Positions 34,478 to 43,953 of a stretch of 64,000 nt of DNA are shown here, one piece after another. The notes below the pieces were generated by a model. It was not told the origin of the DNA. It did no database searches and was given only the letters and a program-made list of their open reading frames with translations. The translations under genes were made by a program, and so were the position numbers. The stretch's first letter is position 1. Every line of letters starts with the position of its first letter. Source of the stretch: Flavobacterium psychrophilum (GTDB lineage Bacteria > Bacteroidota > Bacteroidia > Flavobacteriales > Flavobacteriaceae); assembly GCA_945862065.1 (NCBI GenBank), contig CAMAWT010000012.1, positions 1 through 64,000 on the forward strand, read 5' to 3'.

Positions 34478-34616
34478 GGTTTACGTATTTTTTGTGCATC
34501 GAAATTTAATTCCTTCTTCTTCGGAGAGAAATCATCCTATCTCACAAAAGTAATTAATTATTTTTAATATTAACAAATGTCAACGGAAGTACCGTACAAA
34601 AGTCGTTATATTTTTT

Positions 34617-34716
34617 AGAAGCACACAAATTTCTTTCAATCAAAATCCGTCCCGCTTTCGCCTTTATCTCACTCGCCCTTCGGGACTTCGTGAGGATATC
34701 GGCTCAATCGGGGCTA
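34617..34716 (-). repeat. Interspersed hairpin repeat, copy E
   Basis: Minus strand: TAGCCCCGAT, GAGCCGATATCC, inner stem CTCAC/GTGAG around CCC-GAA-GGG, AGATAAAGGCGAAAGCGGGAC, tail GTGTGCTTCT. On the head side an AT-rich module begins GTTAATTAG (34749-34815), with a near-tandem TTAGATAATTTGAAAA unit. The gap 34478-34949 between divergent rocD and parE holds no gene. Confidence 0.88.
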
Positions 34717-34949
34717 CCATAGAAGAGTAGTTTTTCAAAAGAAAATATGTTAATTAGATAATTTGAAAATTAGATAATTTGAAAATTCGTGGCAAAAATT
34801 GAAATTGAAATTGATTCCAAATTAAAAAAATGCTCCTTTCAAAAAATTCTTAAATTAATTGTCAATATCATTCTTAATAACTTATCTCAAATTTCTTCAA
34901 AAAAAAAGTAGATTTTGTGTAATTTAGCATCAAATCGATACTTTTTAAA

Positions 34950-36803
34950 ATGTCCGAACAAAATCAATACAACGAAGACAATATTCGTTCGCTCGACTGG
35001 AAAGAACACATCCGAATGCGTCCAGGTATGTATATTGGAAAACTGGGTGACGGTTCTTCGCCTGACGATGGTATTTATATTTTACTTAAAGAAGTCCTTG
35101 ACAATTCCATAGACGAATTTGTAATGGGTGCTGGAAAAGTAATTGAAGTTACTTTAAAAGATAAAATGATGACCGTGCGCGATTACGGGCGTGGTATTCC
35201 ATTGGGGAAAGTAGTAGACGTAGTTTCTAAAATGAATACGGGTGGAAAATATGATTCCAAAGCCTTCAAAAAATCAGTAGGTTTAAATGGAGTCGGAACC
35301 AAAGCAGTCAATGCGTTGTCCAATTATTTCCGTGTAGAATCAGTTCGTGACAACCAACAAAAAGGAGCTGAATTCTCAGCTGGAAATTTAGTTTTGGAAG
35401 AAGAAGTGCTCGAATCAACCAAACGAAAAGGAACAAAAGTTTCTTTCGTTGCTGATGAAGCAATTTTTAAAAACTACAAGTACCGTAACGAGTACATCAT
35501 CAAAATGCTTAAAAATTATTGTTACCTCAACACAGGTTTAACGATTTATTATAACGGCGAAAAATATTTTTCAGAAAATGGTTTAAAAGATTTATTGGAA
35601 GAAACCATTGCCGAAGAAGATATGGTGTATCCTATTATTCATCTTTTAGGAGATGACATTGAAGTAGCCATTACACACAGTAAAACCCAATATTCAGAAG
35701 AATATTATTCTTTTGTAAACGGACAAAACACCACGCAGGGCGGAACGCATTTAGGTGCTTTTCGAGAAGCATTAGTAAAAACCATAAAAGAATTTTATAA
35801 CAAACCTTTTGATGCGTCAGACATTCGTAAATCGATTGTTTCGGCCATTGTGGTTCGTGTGGAAGAACCCGTTTTCGAAAGTCAGACTAAAACCAAATTA
35901 GGTTCAACCGATATGGGACCCGATGCGCCTTCGGTTCGAACGTTTGTAAATGATTTCATGAAAACGAAACTGGATAATTTTTTACATAAAAATCCTGAAG
36001 TTGCCGATGCTTTACTACGTAAAATTCTACAAGCTGAACGAGAACGTAAAGAATTATCTGGAATTAGAAAATTAGCCAAAGACAGAGCCAAGAAAGCCAA
36101 TCTTCACAATAAAAAATTACGCGATTGCCGAGTGCATTTAACGGATGCGAAAAACCCAAGAAGTTTAGAAAGTACCCTTTTTATTACCGAGGGAGATTCG
36201 GCTTCTGGTTCGATAACTAAAAGTCGTGATGTCAATACGCAAGCCGTTTTCAGTTTACGTGGTAAGCCGCTAAACTCGTACGGAATGACCAAGAAAATTG
36301 TGTACGAAAACGAAGAATTCAATTTATTGCAAGCCGCATTGAACATTGAAGAAAGCATGGAAGATTTACGTTACAACAATATCGTAATTGCAACTGATGC
36401 CGATGTCGATGGAATGCACATTCGATTGTTGTTGATTACGTTCTTCTTGCAGTTTTTTCCTGAAATGATAAAAGAAGGGCATTTGTATATTTTGCAAACG
36501 CCATTATTCAGAATTCGAAATAAACGAGAAACCATTTATTGCTATTCGGAAGAAGAACGAAAAGCGGCGATGGAAAAACTAAAACCAAAACCAGAAATTA
36601 CCCGATTTAAAGGATTAGGAGAAATTTCGCCCGATGAGTTTAAAAATTTCATTGGAGAAACCATTCGTCTCGATCCTGTAATGTTGGATAAAGCCACGTC
36701 TATTGAAAAATTATTAGAATTCTATATGGGCAAAAACACACCCGACCGTCAAGAGTTCATCATTAACAACTTGAAGGTAGAATTAGATGTAGTGGAAGAG
36801 TAA
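34950..36803 (+). CDS. parE: DNA topoisomerase IV subunit B
   Basis: 617 residues. GHKL ATPase ([13 protein letters not shown] at ~49-61; [27 protein letters not shown]), transducer domain, and TOPRIM with [12 protein letters not shown] and [13 protein letters not shown], then C-terminal RFKGLGEI. Short type without the long gyrB insert, encoded with parC downstream, hence topoisomerase IV (ATP-dependent decatenation) rather than gyrase. Only a near-consensus -7 box (TAATTTAG, 34920) is visible upstream. Confidence 0.93.
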   Translation: MSEQNQYNEDNIRSLDWKEHIRMRPGMYIGKLGDGSSPDDGIYILLKEVLDNSIDEFVMGAGKVIEVTLKDKMMTVRDYGRGIPLGKVVDVVSKMNTGGKYDSKAFKKSVGLNGVGTKAVNALSNYFRVESVRDNQQKGAEFSAGNLVLEEEVLESTKRKGTKVSFVADEAIFKNYKYRNEYIIKMLKNYCYLNTGLTIYYNGEKYFSENGLKDLLEETIAEEDMVYPIIHLLGDDIEVAITHSKTQYSEEYYSFVNGQNTTQGGTHLGAFREALVKTIKEFYNKPFDASDIRKSIVSAIVVRVEEPVFESQTKTKLGSTDMGPDAPSVRTFVNDFMKTKLDNFLHKNPEVADALLRKILQAERERKELSGIRKLAKDRAKKANLHNKKLRDCRVHLTDAKNPRSLESTLFITEGDSASGSITKSRDVNTQAVFSLRGKPLNSYGMTKKIVYENEEFNLLQAALNIEESMEDLRYNNIVIATDADVDGMHIRLLLITFFLQFFPEMIKEGHLYILQTPLFRIRNKRETIYCYSEEERKAAMEKLKPKPEITRFKGLGEISPDEFKNFIGETIRLDPVMLDKATSIEKLLEFYMGKNTPDRQEFIINNLKVELDVVEE

Positions 36804-36820
36804 TTTGAAAAATATCAAAT

Positions 36821-37006
36821 ATGAAAAATAATAAAATCTATAAAATTTCACTTTTGATTGGTACATTATTTTGTACTGCATATTATTTTATAAAAATTAG
36901 TAATGACCATTTAGAATGTGAAACTGTAACTTCTTTTAAAAAAGATAAAAACGGAAATAAAGTTGTTGATACAAAGCATATTTGTAAAGAAAAATATTCG
37001 TTTTAA
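36821..37006 (+). CDS. Small membrane-anchored protein between parE and parC
   Basis: 61 residues: a Lys/Asn-rich start, one hydrophobic segment (ISLLIGTLFCTAYYFI) and a polar tail with two Cys (HLECETV, HICKEKYSF) around a KKDKNGNKVVD turn. Not recognised. It begins 17 bp after parE and ends 53 bp before parC on the same strand, so it is probably in the operon. No link to topoisomerase function is visible. Confidence 0.55.
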   Translation: MKNNKIYKISLLIGTLFCTAYYFIKISNDHLECETVTSFKKDKNGNKVVDTKHICKEKYSF

Positions 37007-37059
37007 ATTTTTTTAATTATAACGAATATTTAATAAAATACTGAAAAAAATTCAGAAAA

Positions 37060-39792
37060 ATGAAAGACGAAGAAGAAAACATACATCCAGAGGAAGAAAA
37101 TACTGAAAATACGAATTCAGAGGATAATTCAATTGATGAAAATCAAGAGGATGAGCTATCTGAAGAAATTATTGAAGTAGACGCCAAACACTTCGAAGGA
37201 CAACATTTTTACGAAAACGACGAAAACCCAGAAGACACCATTACCAAAGTTACAGGAATGTACAAAGACTGGTTTTTGGACTACGCTTCGTATGTAATTT
37301 TAGAACGTGCTGTTCCTGCTATTGAAGATGGTTTTAAACCGGTTCAGCGTCGTATTATGCACTCGTTAAAAGAGTTGGATGATGGTCGTTACAACAAAGT
37401 TGCAAATGTTGTTGGGCACACGATGCAGTATCATCCTCACGGAGATGCGAGTATTGGAGATGCTATGGTGCAAATTGGGCAGCGTGAATTGCTTATCGAT
37501 TGTCAAGGAAACTGGGGAAATATTTTAACAGGTGATAGTGCAGCGGCTTCTCGTTACATTGAAGCGCGTTTGTCAAAATTTGCGTTGGAAGTTTTATATT
37601 CTCCAAAAATTACCGATTGGGGTGTTTCATACGATGGTCGTCGTGCAGAACCAAACAATTTACCCGTTAAATTCCCCTTATTATTAGCTTCTGGAGCTGA
37701 AGGAATTGCGGTGGGATTATCAACAAAAGTCTTACCTCATAATTTCAATGAATTAATAGACGCGTCTATAAAAATTTTAAAAGGAAAACCATTTACTATT
37801 TATCCTGATTTCCAAACGGCTGGTATTGCAGACGTTTCGAATTATAATGATGGAATGCGTGGTGGTCGAGTGCGCGTGCGTGCTAAGATTTCGCAATTAG
37901 ATAAGCAAACGTTAGTCATTACTCAAATTCCTTTTTCAACGAATACGTCAACCTTGATTGATAGTATTTTGAAAGCCAATGAAAAAGGAAAAATAAAAAT
38001 TAAAAAGATTGAAGATAATACGGCTGCCGAGGTTGAAATATTAATTCATCTTTTCCCTGGTGTTTCTCCAGATAAATCTATTGATGCTTTGTATGCTTTC
38101 ACAGCTTGTGAAACTTCTGTAGCGCCTTTAGGTTGTGTCATTCAAGATAACAAACCGCTTTTTGTTGGTGTGTCTCATATGTTGAAAATCTCAACAGAGC
38201 GAACCGTAGAATTACTTCGTAAAGAATTAGAAATTCAATTAGAAGAATTGAAAACAAAATGGCATTTTTCTACTTTAGAAAAAATCTTCATTCGTGAAGA
38301 AATGTATATCGATTTCAAATTATATTCGGACAGAGAAACGCTTTACGAGTATTTATACAAACAATTTGAACCCTTTAAAAAGTCGTTTGTTCGTGAAATT
38401 GTAGATGAAGATTTACAAAAATTAACGCAAATTCCTATGATTCGTATTACGCGTTTCGACTCGGATAAAGCGGATGATTTTATTTCGAAACTAGAAGACG
38501 AAATGAAAGAAGTACAGCATCATTTAGATAATTTAATTGATTTTGCGATTGATTATTTCGCCAAACTAAAAGAAAAATACGGAAAAGGAAGAGAACGCCA
38601 AACCGAATTGAGAAGTTTTGATACGATTGAAGCGACAAAAGTAGTATTGCGAAACACCAAATTATACGTCAATAAAGAAGAAGGTTTCTTTGGAACAGGC
38701 TTAAAGAAAGATGAGTATGTTGCTGATTGTTCGGATATTGATGACGTAATTGTGTTTTTAAGAGATGGAAGAATGATGATTGCGAAAGTAGATGATAAAA
38801 AGTTTGTAGGAAAAGACATTATTCATATTGCTGTGTTTGATAAAAACGACAAACGTACCATTTACAACATGATTTATCGTGATGGTAAAAACGGTTCCAC
38901 GTTCATTAAACGTTTTAACGTTTCTGGTGTTACTCGTGATAAATTTTACGATTTAACACAAGCCAAACCAGATTCAATGGCTTTGTATTTCTCTGCAAAT
39001 CCGAATGGAGAAGCAGAAGTGGTAACGATTTTATTGCGTCAAGTGGGAAGTGTTAAAAAGTTAAAATGGGATCTTGATTTTTCTGATATTGCAATTAAAG
39101 GTAGAATTTCTAGAGGAAATACGGTTACTAAATATCCTATTCGGAAAATTGAATTGAAAGAGAAAGGAATTTCTACATTACGACCAAGAAAAGTGTGGTT
39201 TGACGAAACCGTACAGCGTTTGAATGTTGACGGAAGAGGCGAACTTTTGGGCGAATTTAAGCCAAATGACCGTTTGCTGATTATCAATCAAACGGGTAAA
39301 CTGAAAACTATCATTCCAGAATTGACATCGCATTTTGATGAAGACATGATAGTTTTGGAAAAATGGAATCCAAAGAAGCCTATTTCTACGGTTTATTATG
39401 ATGGTGAAAAGGAACGTTATTTCATTAAAAGGTTCTTGGTTGAAAATGAAAATAAAGAAGAACTATTTATTACCGAACACGAAAAATCCCAATTAGAAAT
39501 TGTTTCTACAGATTGGCGACCTGTTGCAGAAATTATTTTTGCAAAAGTAAAAGGTGTTCAAAAAGAAAATCAAACAATTGACTTGGAACAATTTATTGCT
39601 GTAAAAGGAATTAAAGCTATTGGAAACCAATTGACTGCAGATAAATTAAAGCAAGTAAATTTGTTGGAATCATTGCCTTTTGAAGAGCCAGAAGAAGAAG
39701 AAGAAGAAATAATAGTGTCTGAAGAAAATGAAATTGATGATATTCAAACGGATACAGATGATGATGGACAAATTACGTTGAGTTTGGATTAA
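37060..39792 (+). CDS. parC: DNA topoisomerase IV subunit A
   Basis: 910 residues: acidic N-terminal extension (~60 residues), then the breakage-reunion domain (YASYVILERAVPAIEDGFKPVQRRIMHSL, HPHGDASIGDAMV) with the catalytic Tyr in AAASRYIEARLS, a coiled-coil gate (DEMKEVQHHLDNLIDFAIDYFAKL), and a C-terminal beta-pinwheel. The tail is again acidic (EEPEEEEEEIIVSEE). Partner of parE upstream; together they separate replicated chromosomes. Confidence 0.93.
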   Translation: MKDEEENIHPEEENTENTNSEDNSIDENQEDELSEEIIEVDAKHFEGQHFYENDENPEDTITKVTGMYKDWFLDYASYVILERAVPAIEDGFKPVQRRIMHSLKELDDGRYNKVANVVGHTMQYHPHGDASIGDAMVQIGQRELLIDCQGNWGNILTGDSAAASRYIEARLSKFALEVLYSPKITDWGVSYDGRRAEPNNLPVKFPLLLASGAEGIAVGLSTKVLPHNFNELIDASIKILKGKPFTIYPDFQTAGIADVSNYNDGMRGGRVRVRAKISQLDKQTLVITQIPFSTNTSTLIDSILKANEKGKIKIKKIEDNTAAEVEILIHLFPGVSPDKSIDALYAFTACETSVAPLGCVIQDNKPLFVGVSHMLKISTERTVELLRKELEIQLEELKTKWHFSTLEKIFIREEMYIDFKLYSDRETLYEYLYKQFEPFKKSFVREIVDEDLQKLTQIPMIRITRFDSDKADDFISKLEDEMKEVQHHLDNLIDFAIDYFAKLKEKYGKGRERQTELRSFDTIEATKVVLRNTKLYVNKEEGFFGTGLKKDEYVADCSDIDDVIVFLRDGRMMIAKVDDKKFVGKDIIHIAVFDKNDKRTIYNMIYRDGKNGSTFIKRFNVSGVTRDKFYDLTQAKPDSMALYFSANPNGEAEVVTILLRQVGSVKKLKWDLDFSDIAIKGRISRGNTVTKYPIRKIELKEKGISTLRPRKVWFDETVQRLNVDGRGELLGEFKPNDRLLIINQTGKLKTIIPELTSHFDEDMIVLEKWNPKKPISTVYYDGEKERYFIKRFLVENENKEELFITEHEKSQLEIVSTDWRPVAEIIFAKVKGVQKENQTIDLEQFIAVKGIKAIGNQLTADKLKQVNLLESLPFEEPEEEEEEIIVSEENEIDDIQTDTDDDGQITLSLD

Positions 39793-39852
39793 TCAATTTT
39801 ATAGAAATACTTCAATCAAAAGACGGATTTCTAATCCATAACCTTTGAAATT

Positions 39853-39880
39853 TAGCCCTGATTGAAGTGGCATCCTTTTA
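39853..39880 (+). repeat. Interspersed hairpin repeat, copy F (head only)
   Basis: TAGCCCTGATTGAAGTGGC then ATCCTTTTA, the head of the family, broken off right before the parC terminator. No stem or tail follows, so this is a truncated copy. Confidence 0.6.
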
Positions 39881-39886
39881 TAAAAA

Positions 39887-39928
39887 AAAGCAACCCCTTT
39901 CTTTTTCTGAAAGGGGTTGCTTTTTTTT
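39887..39928. terminator. Terminator between parC and terC
   Basis: AAAGCAACCCCTTTC and its complement GAAAGGGGTTGCTTT form a 15-bp stem with a 7-nt loop, followed by T residues. Confidence 0.9.
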
Positions 39929-39988
39929 ATAAAAGATAGAACGGAAAGCAGGAATTGCCATTATTGAAAAAGCCCGAGCCTGTTGCTA

Positions 39989-40846
39989 CTAATTTGAAAA
40001 ATCAGAATCTGTGAGTTTTTCGTCTTCTATTTTATTGTTTTTTAATTGAACTGGTTTGCTGTTTTTCTTCATTTTTAGATTTAAAAATTCTACAAATAAT
40101 GAGAAGAAAATGGAGAAGTATAAATAGCCTTTTGGGATGCTGTGAACGGTTTCACCGCCAAAGAATTTAAAGTTTGCTAGGTGCGAACCTTCTGCTAAAA
40201 GCATCACGCCAATTAAAATTAAGAACGATAATCCAAGTATTTGAATGGTTGGATGATTGTTTACGAATTTGCTTACTGGCCCTGCAAAAATCATCATGAT
40301 GATGATTGAAATAATGATTGCCATGATCATAATTTCTATAGCACCGGCAGGTCCAAAACCAACAGGTGGCTCAGCAGAACTGACTAAACCAATGGCTGTT
40401 AAAATACTATCAAACGAGAAAACAATGTTTAAAAGAGCAATTTGAATAATGGCTGCACTTAATGAATTACTGGCTTTTCCATTACTTCCTTCTTCTTCAC
40501 CTTCTAATTTGTGGTGAATTTCTGTCACAGATTTGTATAATAAAAATAGACCCCCACCAAAAATAATTAAGCTTTGACCCGATATGCCTCCAGATAAAAA
40601 TCCGAAATCAAAATCGAAGAATGATTTTTTCAAGCTCATAACCCAAGAAATACCAAAAAGTAGTACAATTCTAAAAGCCATGGCTAATAATAATCCGATT
40701 CTTCTGGCTTTGGGTTGGTCTTTTTCTTCTAATTTACCAGAAACTATCGATAAAAAAACGATGTTGTCTATTCCTAGAATGATTTCTAAAAAAGTAAGTG
40801 TTAAAAGCGCAATCCAAGCATTTGGGTTGTAGATTAATTCTTGCAT
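39989..40846 (-). CDS. TerC family membrane protein
   Basis: 285 residues, about seven membrane segments. The family hallmark LEIILGIDNIVFLSI is at ~20-34, and a second acidic half-motif NIVFSFDSILTAIGLV at ~140-155; the intramembrane Asp residues are thought to bind a metal ion. TerC proteins have been linked to tellurium resistance and to manganese export; the ion here is not known. Convergent with parC. Confidence 0.9.
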   Translation of the reverse strand: MQELIYNPNAWIALLTLTFLEIILGIDNIVFLSIVSGKLEEKDQPKARRIGLLLAMAFRIVLLFGISWVMSLKKSFFDFDFGFLSGGISGQSLIIFGGGLFLLYKSVTEIHHKLEGEEEGSNGKASNSLSAAIIQIALLNIVFSFDSILTAIGLVSSAEPPVGFGPAGAIEIMIMAIIISIIIMMIFAGPVSKFVNNHPTIQILGLSFLILIGVMLLAEGSHLANFKFFGGETVHSIPKGYLYFSIFFSLFVEFLNLKMKKNSKPVQLKNNKIEDEKLTDSDFSN

Positions 40847-40877
40847 AATGATGATTTTATTTTAGAGTTATACGTTA

Positions 40878-41252
40878 TTATTTCAATTTTGTTACAGTTC
40901 CAATTTGTTTTTTATCGTCGTTTACAAAAGAAAATTCAAAAGTATAGGTTGAATCGGTAGTTGAAAGGATGCGCATACTGATTGCTTTTTTGTCTTCGCG
41001 ACTTTTTGGATGGATTTTTTCAAGCACAAATTCGCAATCATTTACCCATCTAACGGTGGCTGTATCAGTTTTTCCTTTATAGGTTTCTATTTGGAATTTA
41101 TCTGTACGTACAAAAGTAGTTGTATGCTTATTTCCGTTTATGATTTGATTAAAAAGGAACGTTCCTGTTTTAAAATCATTGCAATTACGTTCTTGTTTGT
41201 AACACGAAATTAATGTGATTGTTGTTAAAATAAGTACTAATATTTTTTTCAT
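40878..41252 (-). CDS. Small lipoprotein (often mislabelled 'topoisomerase IV' by context)
   Basis: 124 residues with a lipoprotein signal (MKKILVLILTTITLISC, Cys17). The mature part is a single beta-rich domain with FKTGTF, VRWVNDCEF and YTFEFSFVND, compatible with a small lipocalin-like barrel. There is no topoisomerase motif at all; labels of that kind in databases would come from the nearby parC. Same strand as terC and DUF6095. Confidence 0.7.
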   Translation of the reverse strand: MKKILVLILTTITLISCYKQERNCNDFKTGTFLFNQIINGNKHTTTFVRTDKFQIETYKGKTDTATVRWVNDCEFVLEKIHPKSREDKKAISMRILSTTDSTYTFEFSFVNDDKKQIGTVTKLK

Positions 41253-41263
41253 ATTTTTTTGAA

Positions 41264-41488
41264 TTATTCTTTATCGTTGAAAAGCCCTTTTACAATCGTG
41301 TTTAAACCCATAAATGCATAATACATAGCACCTAAACAGATTAAAATTCCAATTGCCATCACCAAATAATGCCAATTTGTATGCTTGTTGCTGAATGAAT
41401 TGTATAAAACGGAAGGCCCGATAAACATTTGCGGAAGCGAAATAAACATTTTTTTGATTCCCTTATTTATCAATAATTGATTTGCCAT
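41264..41488 (-). CDS. DUF6095 family two-helix membrane protein
   Basis: 74 residues with two membrane segments and the FISLPQMFIGPSVLYNSF and YAFMGLNTIVKGLF stretches expected of DUF6095. Function unknown. It starts 4 bp after the murQ stop and is followed by the lipoprotein gene, so a murQ operon tail is likely. Confidence 0.7.
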   Translation of the reverse strand: MANQLLINKGIKKMFISLPQMFIGPSVLYNSFSNKHTNWHYLVMAIGILICLGAMYYAFMGLNTIVKGLFNDKE

Positions 41489-41492
41489 TTTC

Positions 41493-42305
41493 TTAGGATT
41501 GATAGTTGTTTACTGCGTTTCTAACGCTGCCGTATTTTGACAATAATTCGGAAGCTACTTGATAATTTACTGGAATTTCTTCCATAATCATTTTTACCCC
41601 ACGATCAACCAACTTGTCATTGCTCAATTGCATATCAACCATTTTATTTCCTTTAACTTTCCCAAGCTGAATCATGGTTGCGGTAGATATCATGTTTAGA
41701 ACTAATTTTTGGGCAGTTCCTGCTTTCATTCGAGAGCTTCCAGTAACAAATTCGGGACCAACAACCACAACAATTGGATAATTTGCTGTTGATGCTAAAG
41801 GACTGCCTTCGTTGCAAGTGATACATGCCGTTGTAATATTATTTTGATTGCATTTTTCTAATCCTGCAATTACATAAGGTGTGGTTCCAGAAGCAGCAAT
41901 TCCAACAACAACGTCATTTTCATTTATTTTGTGCGCCTGTAAATCGAGCCAAGCTTGGGTCATGCTGTCCTCGGCGTTTTCAACAGCTTTTCTAATGGCT
42001 GAATCGCCACCGGCTATGATTCCGTTTACCAAATCAAATGGCACTCCAAATGTTGGCGGACATTCAGATGCGTCCACAATGCCCAATCGTCCAGAAGTTC
42101 CAGCTCCAATATAAAAAAGACGACCACCCAATTTCATTTTTTCAACCACAACTGCTACCACTTCCTCTATTTGAGGTAACGATTTTTGAACTGCTAAGGG
42201 CACCGTTTGATCTTCGCCGTTAATGTTTGAAAGCAAATCTGCAATTGACATTTTTTCAAGATGATCGTATTTTGAAGATTGCTCGGTTGTTTTGATAAAA
42301 GTCAT
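41493..42305 (-). CDS. murQ: N-acetylmuramic acid 6-phosphate etherase
   Basis: 270 residues, SIS sugar-isomerase fold. YIGAGTSGRLGIVDASECPPTFG holds the phosphate-binding Ser/Thr and the catalytic Glu, and AVENAEDS the second conserved acidic site; SSRMKAGTAQKLVLNMIST is the C-terminal family motif. It cleaves the lactyl ether of MurNAc-6-P during cell-wall recycling. Slightly shorter than E. coli MurQ. No murP or anmK in view. It lies 17 bp after the ZIP gene. Confidence 0.95.
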   Translation of the reverse strand: MTFIKTTEQSSKYDHLEKMSIADLLSNINGEDQTVPLAVQKSLPQIEEVVAVVVEKMKLGGRLFYIGAGTSGRLGIVDASECPPTFGVPFDLVNGIIAGGDSAIRKAVENAEDSMTQAWLDLQAHKINENDVVVGIAASGTTPYVIAGLEKCNQNNITTACITCNEGSPLASTANYPIVVVVGPEFVTGSSRMKAGTAQKLVLNMISTATMIQLGKVKGNKMVDMQLSNDKLVDRGVKMIMEEIPVNYQVASELLSKYGSVRNAVNNYQS

Positions 42306-42322
42306 TATTTCTAAACTAAAAT

Positions 42323-42991
42323 TTATAAAAAATAAGCCAATATCATTCCGAACAATATCATCGAAACTTTGGCAATATTAAACTTGTGTCCCTCACTACT
42401 TTCAAAAATTATAGTCGATGAAATATGAAACAAAATACCAATAACAATGGCTGTTAGCTCCTGATAATAATGGTTTACAAACGAAACTCTTTCAGAAAAA
42501 AAGGTGCCCAATGGCGTCATGATTGCAAAAGTAAGCATGAACAAAAACAATGCTGTTTTATGTAACTCGGCTTGCAAGAAAAAAGTAGTTAATATCACCG
42601 CTATTGGCAAATGATGAATGGCAATTCCGATGGCTAAATCATGATGATGAGCTACAGGGAAACCTTCTAAAAAGGCATGCAAACATAAACTAATAAACAG
42701 CAGCCAAGGCATTTTTGCAATTTTGTCATGACCATGCACATGGCCGTGTTCTGCTCCTTTTGAAAAAAATTCCAAGATGATTTGAAATAAAATTCCAACC
42801 ATTATAAAAACACCAATCGACGACTTTTCAATTTTATATACCTCTGGCAACAAGTGCATTACCGTTAACGATAACAAAAAAGAACCGCTAAAAGCTAACA
42901 AGAGTTTTAAGCTTTTTTTTGAATTAGGTTTCACAAACAAGGCAAGACCATAACCCAAAAGTACCGATATCAAAGGTAAAAGGTAATTCAT
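42323..42991 (-). CDS. ZIP family metal transporter
   Basis: 222 residues, seven or eight membrane segments. Helix motifs HAFLEGFPVAHHHD and IAIHHLPIAVIL hold the metal-binding His/Glu residues of ZIP proteins. A His-rich loop (EHGHVHGHDK) faces the cytoplasm, as usual for zinc importers of this family. Its start overlaps the methyltransferase stop by one base, so the two are translationally coupled. Confidence 0.9.
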   Translation of the reverse strand: MNYLLPLISVLLGYGLALFVKPNSKKSLKLLLAFSGSFLLSLTVMHLLPEVYKIEKSSIGVFIMVGILFQIILEFFSKGAEHGHVHGHDKIAKMPWLLFISLCLHAFLEGFPVAHHHDLAIGIAIHHLPIAVILTTFFLQAELHKTALFLFMLTFAIMTPLGTFFSERVSFVNHYYQELTAIVIGILFHISSTIIFESSEGHKFNIAKVSMILFGMILAYFL

Positions 42992-43734
42992 TATTTAAAA
43001 ATCATGATTAATCGTTCGCTATCCTTTTTATGAAATTTCTTTAATTTGTAATCTCCAAAAATATCCAATAAATCAATACCTGCTTCTTGCATCATTGTTT
43101 GAAAATTTTCTAAAGTCAGCGCCCGAACTTTCTCCTCAAAATGAAACGACTGCCCTTTATCTTCAAAATTAATTTCTTTAATAATGTAACCGTCTTTTTC
43201 AAATCGCTTAATGTTAAAATCAATTCCATCAACCGTTTTTACTTCATTCGGAACCAAATTTTCAAGTACCTGATACACATTCATAAAATCAATTACCGCA
43301 AAACCATATTCTGACAAGCTATTTTTTATAGCCATCAAGGTCTTTAAATTATCCGATTCATGCTCAAAATATCCAAAACTTGTAAACAAATTAAAGATGG
43401 CGTCAAACTTCACATCAAAGCTTTCACGCATATCGTGCACCACAAAATGAAGTCCATTATTCTCGTTTTTCTTAGCCTCATCAATACTATTTTCACTCAA
43501 ATCGGCACCCACAACATCATATCCCAACTGATTCAAATAAATAGCGTGTCTTCCCTTGCCACAAGCCAAATCCAATACTTTTGCTTGGCTTGGCAAATTC
43601 AAATACTGCGTCAAATTATCCATAAAAAGCTGGGCTTCTCTATAATTGCGGTCTTTGTATAAAATATGATAATAAGTGGTATCAAACCAAGAGGCAAACC
43701 AACTTTCGGATTTCTGATTTTCTGTAACAAACAT
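42991..43734 (-). CDS. Class I SAM-dependent methyltransferase
   Basis: 247 residues. Motif I VLDLACGKGRHAIYLNQ at ~57-73, motif II VVGADLS at ~80-86, and IFNLFTSFGYFEHES in the motif IV position. Small-molecule or tRNA substrate unknown. It has its own -7 box (TAAATTTG at 43764-43771) and is the first gene of a run to ZIP and murQ. Confidence 0.85.
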   Translation of the reverse strand: MFVTENQKSESWFASWFDTTYYHILYKDRNYREAQLFMDNLTQYLNLPSQAKVLDLACGKGRHAIYLNQLGYDVVGADLSENSIDEAKKNENNGLHFVVHDMRESFDVKFDAIFNLFTSFGYFEHESDNLKTLMAIKNSLSEYGFAVIDFMNVYQVLENLVPNEVKTVDGIDFNIKRFEKDGYIIKEINFEDKGQSFHFEEKVRALTLENFQTMMQEAGIDLLDIFGDYKLKKFHKKDSERLIMIFK

Positions 43735-43763
43735 TTATTATGGTAAATTGAATTCTAATCCTG

Positions 43764-43771
43764 CAAATTTA
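43764..43771 (-). promoter_or_regulatory. -7 element of the methyltransferase operon
   Basis: TAAATTTG on the minus strand with a TTG 21 nt upstream. It overlaps the oppositely directed promoter at 43775. Confidence 0.65.
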
Positions 43772-43774
43772 ATG

Positions 43775-43782
43775 TATTTTTG
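43775..43782 (+). promoter_or_regulatory. -7 element of the THUMP methyltransferase gene
   Basis: TATTTTTG on the plus strand, TTG 24 nt upstream. It leaves a ~165-nt leader that contains repeat copy G. Confidence 0.55.
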
Positions 43783-43809
43783 CACTAAATAACAACGTTT
43801 TCTTTTTAT

Positions 43810-43913
43810 TGAAGCAAATGGCTTGGGATTTATTTATAATGGTCATTCCCGCTTTCGCCTTTATCTCCCTCGCCCTTCGGGACTTCGGGAGGATATCGGC
43901 TCTATCGGGGCTA
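43810..43913 (-). repeat. Interspersed hairpin repeat, copy G
   Basis: Minus strand: TAGCCCCGAT, GAGCCGATATCC, inner stem CTCCC/GGGAG around CCC-GAA-GGG, AGATAAAGGCGAAAGCGGGA. The tail half is divergent (ends TTTGCTTCAAT). It lies inside the leader of the THUMP methyltransferase gene, antisense to it. Confidence 0.85.
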
Positions 43914-43953
43914 ATTTATAAACCATTTTTTTATCTATATTGAAAAAAACAAA

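Noticed and set aside
34950..36803. gyrB rather than parE
   Set aside because: Short length without the gyrB insert and direct linkage to a parC-type subunit A favour topoisomerase IV.
40878..41252. Topoisomerase-related function for the small lipoprotein near parC
   Set aside because: It has a lipoprotein signal and no topoisomerase motif; proximity alone is not evidence.
42323..42720. His-rich loop of the ZIP protein as an unusual metal-storage feature
   Set aside because: A His-rich cytoplasmic loop is ordinary for this family.
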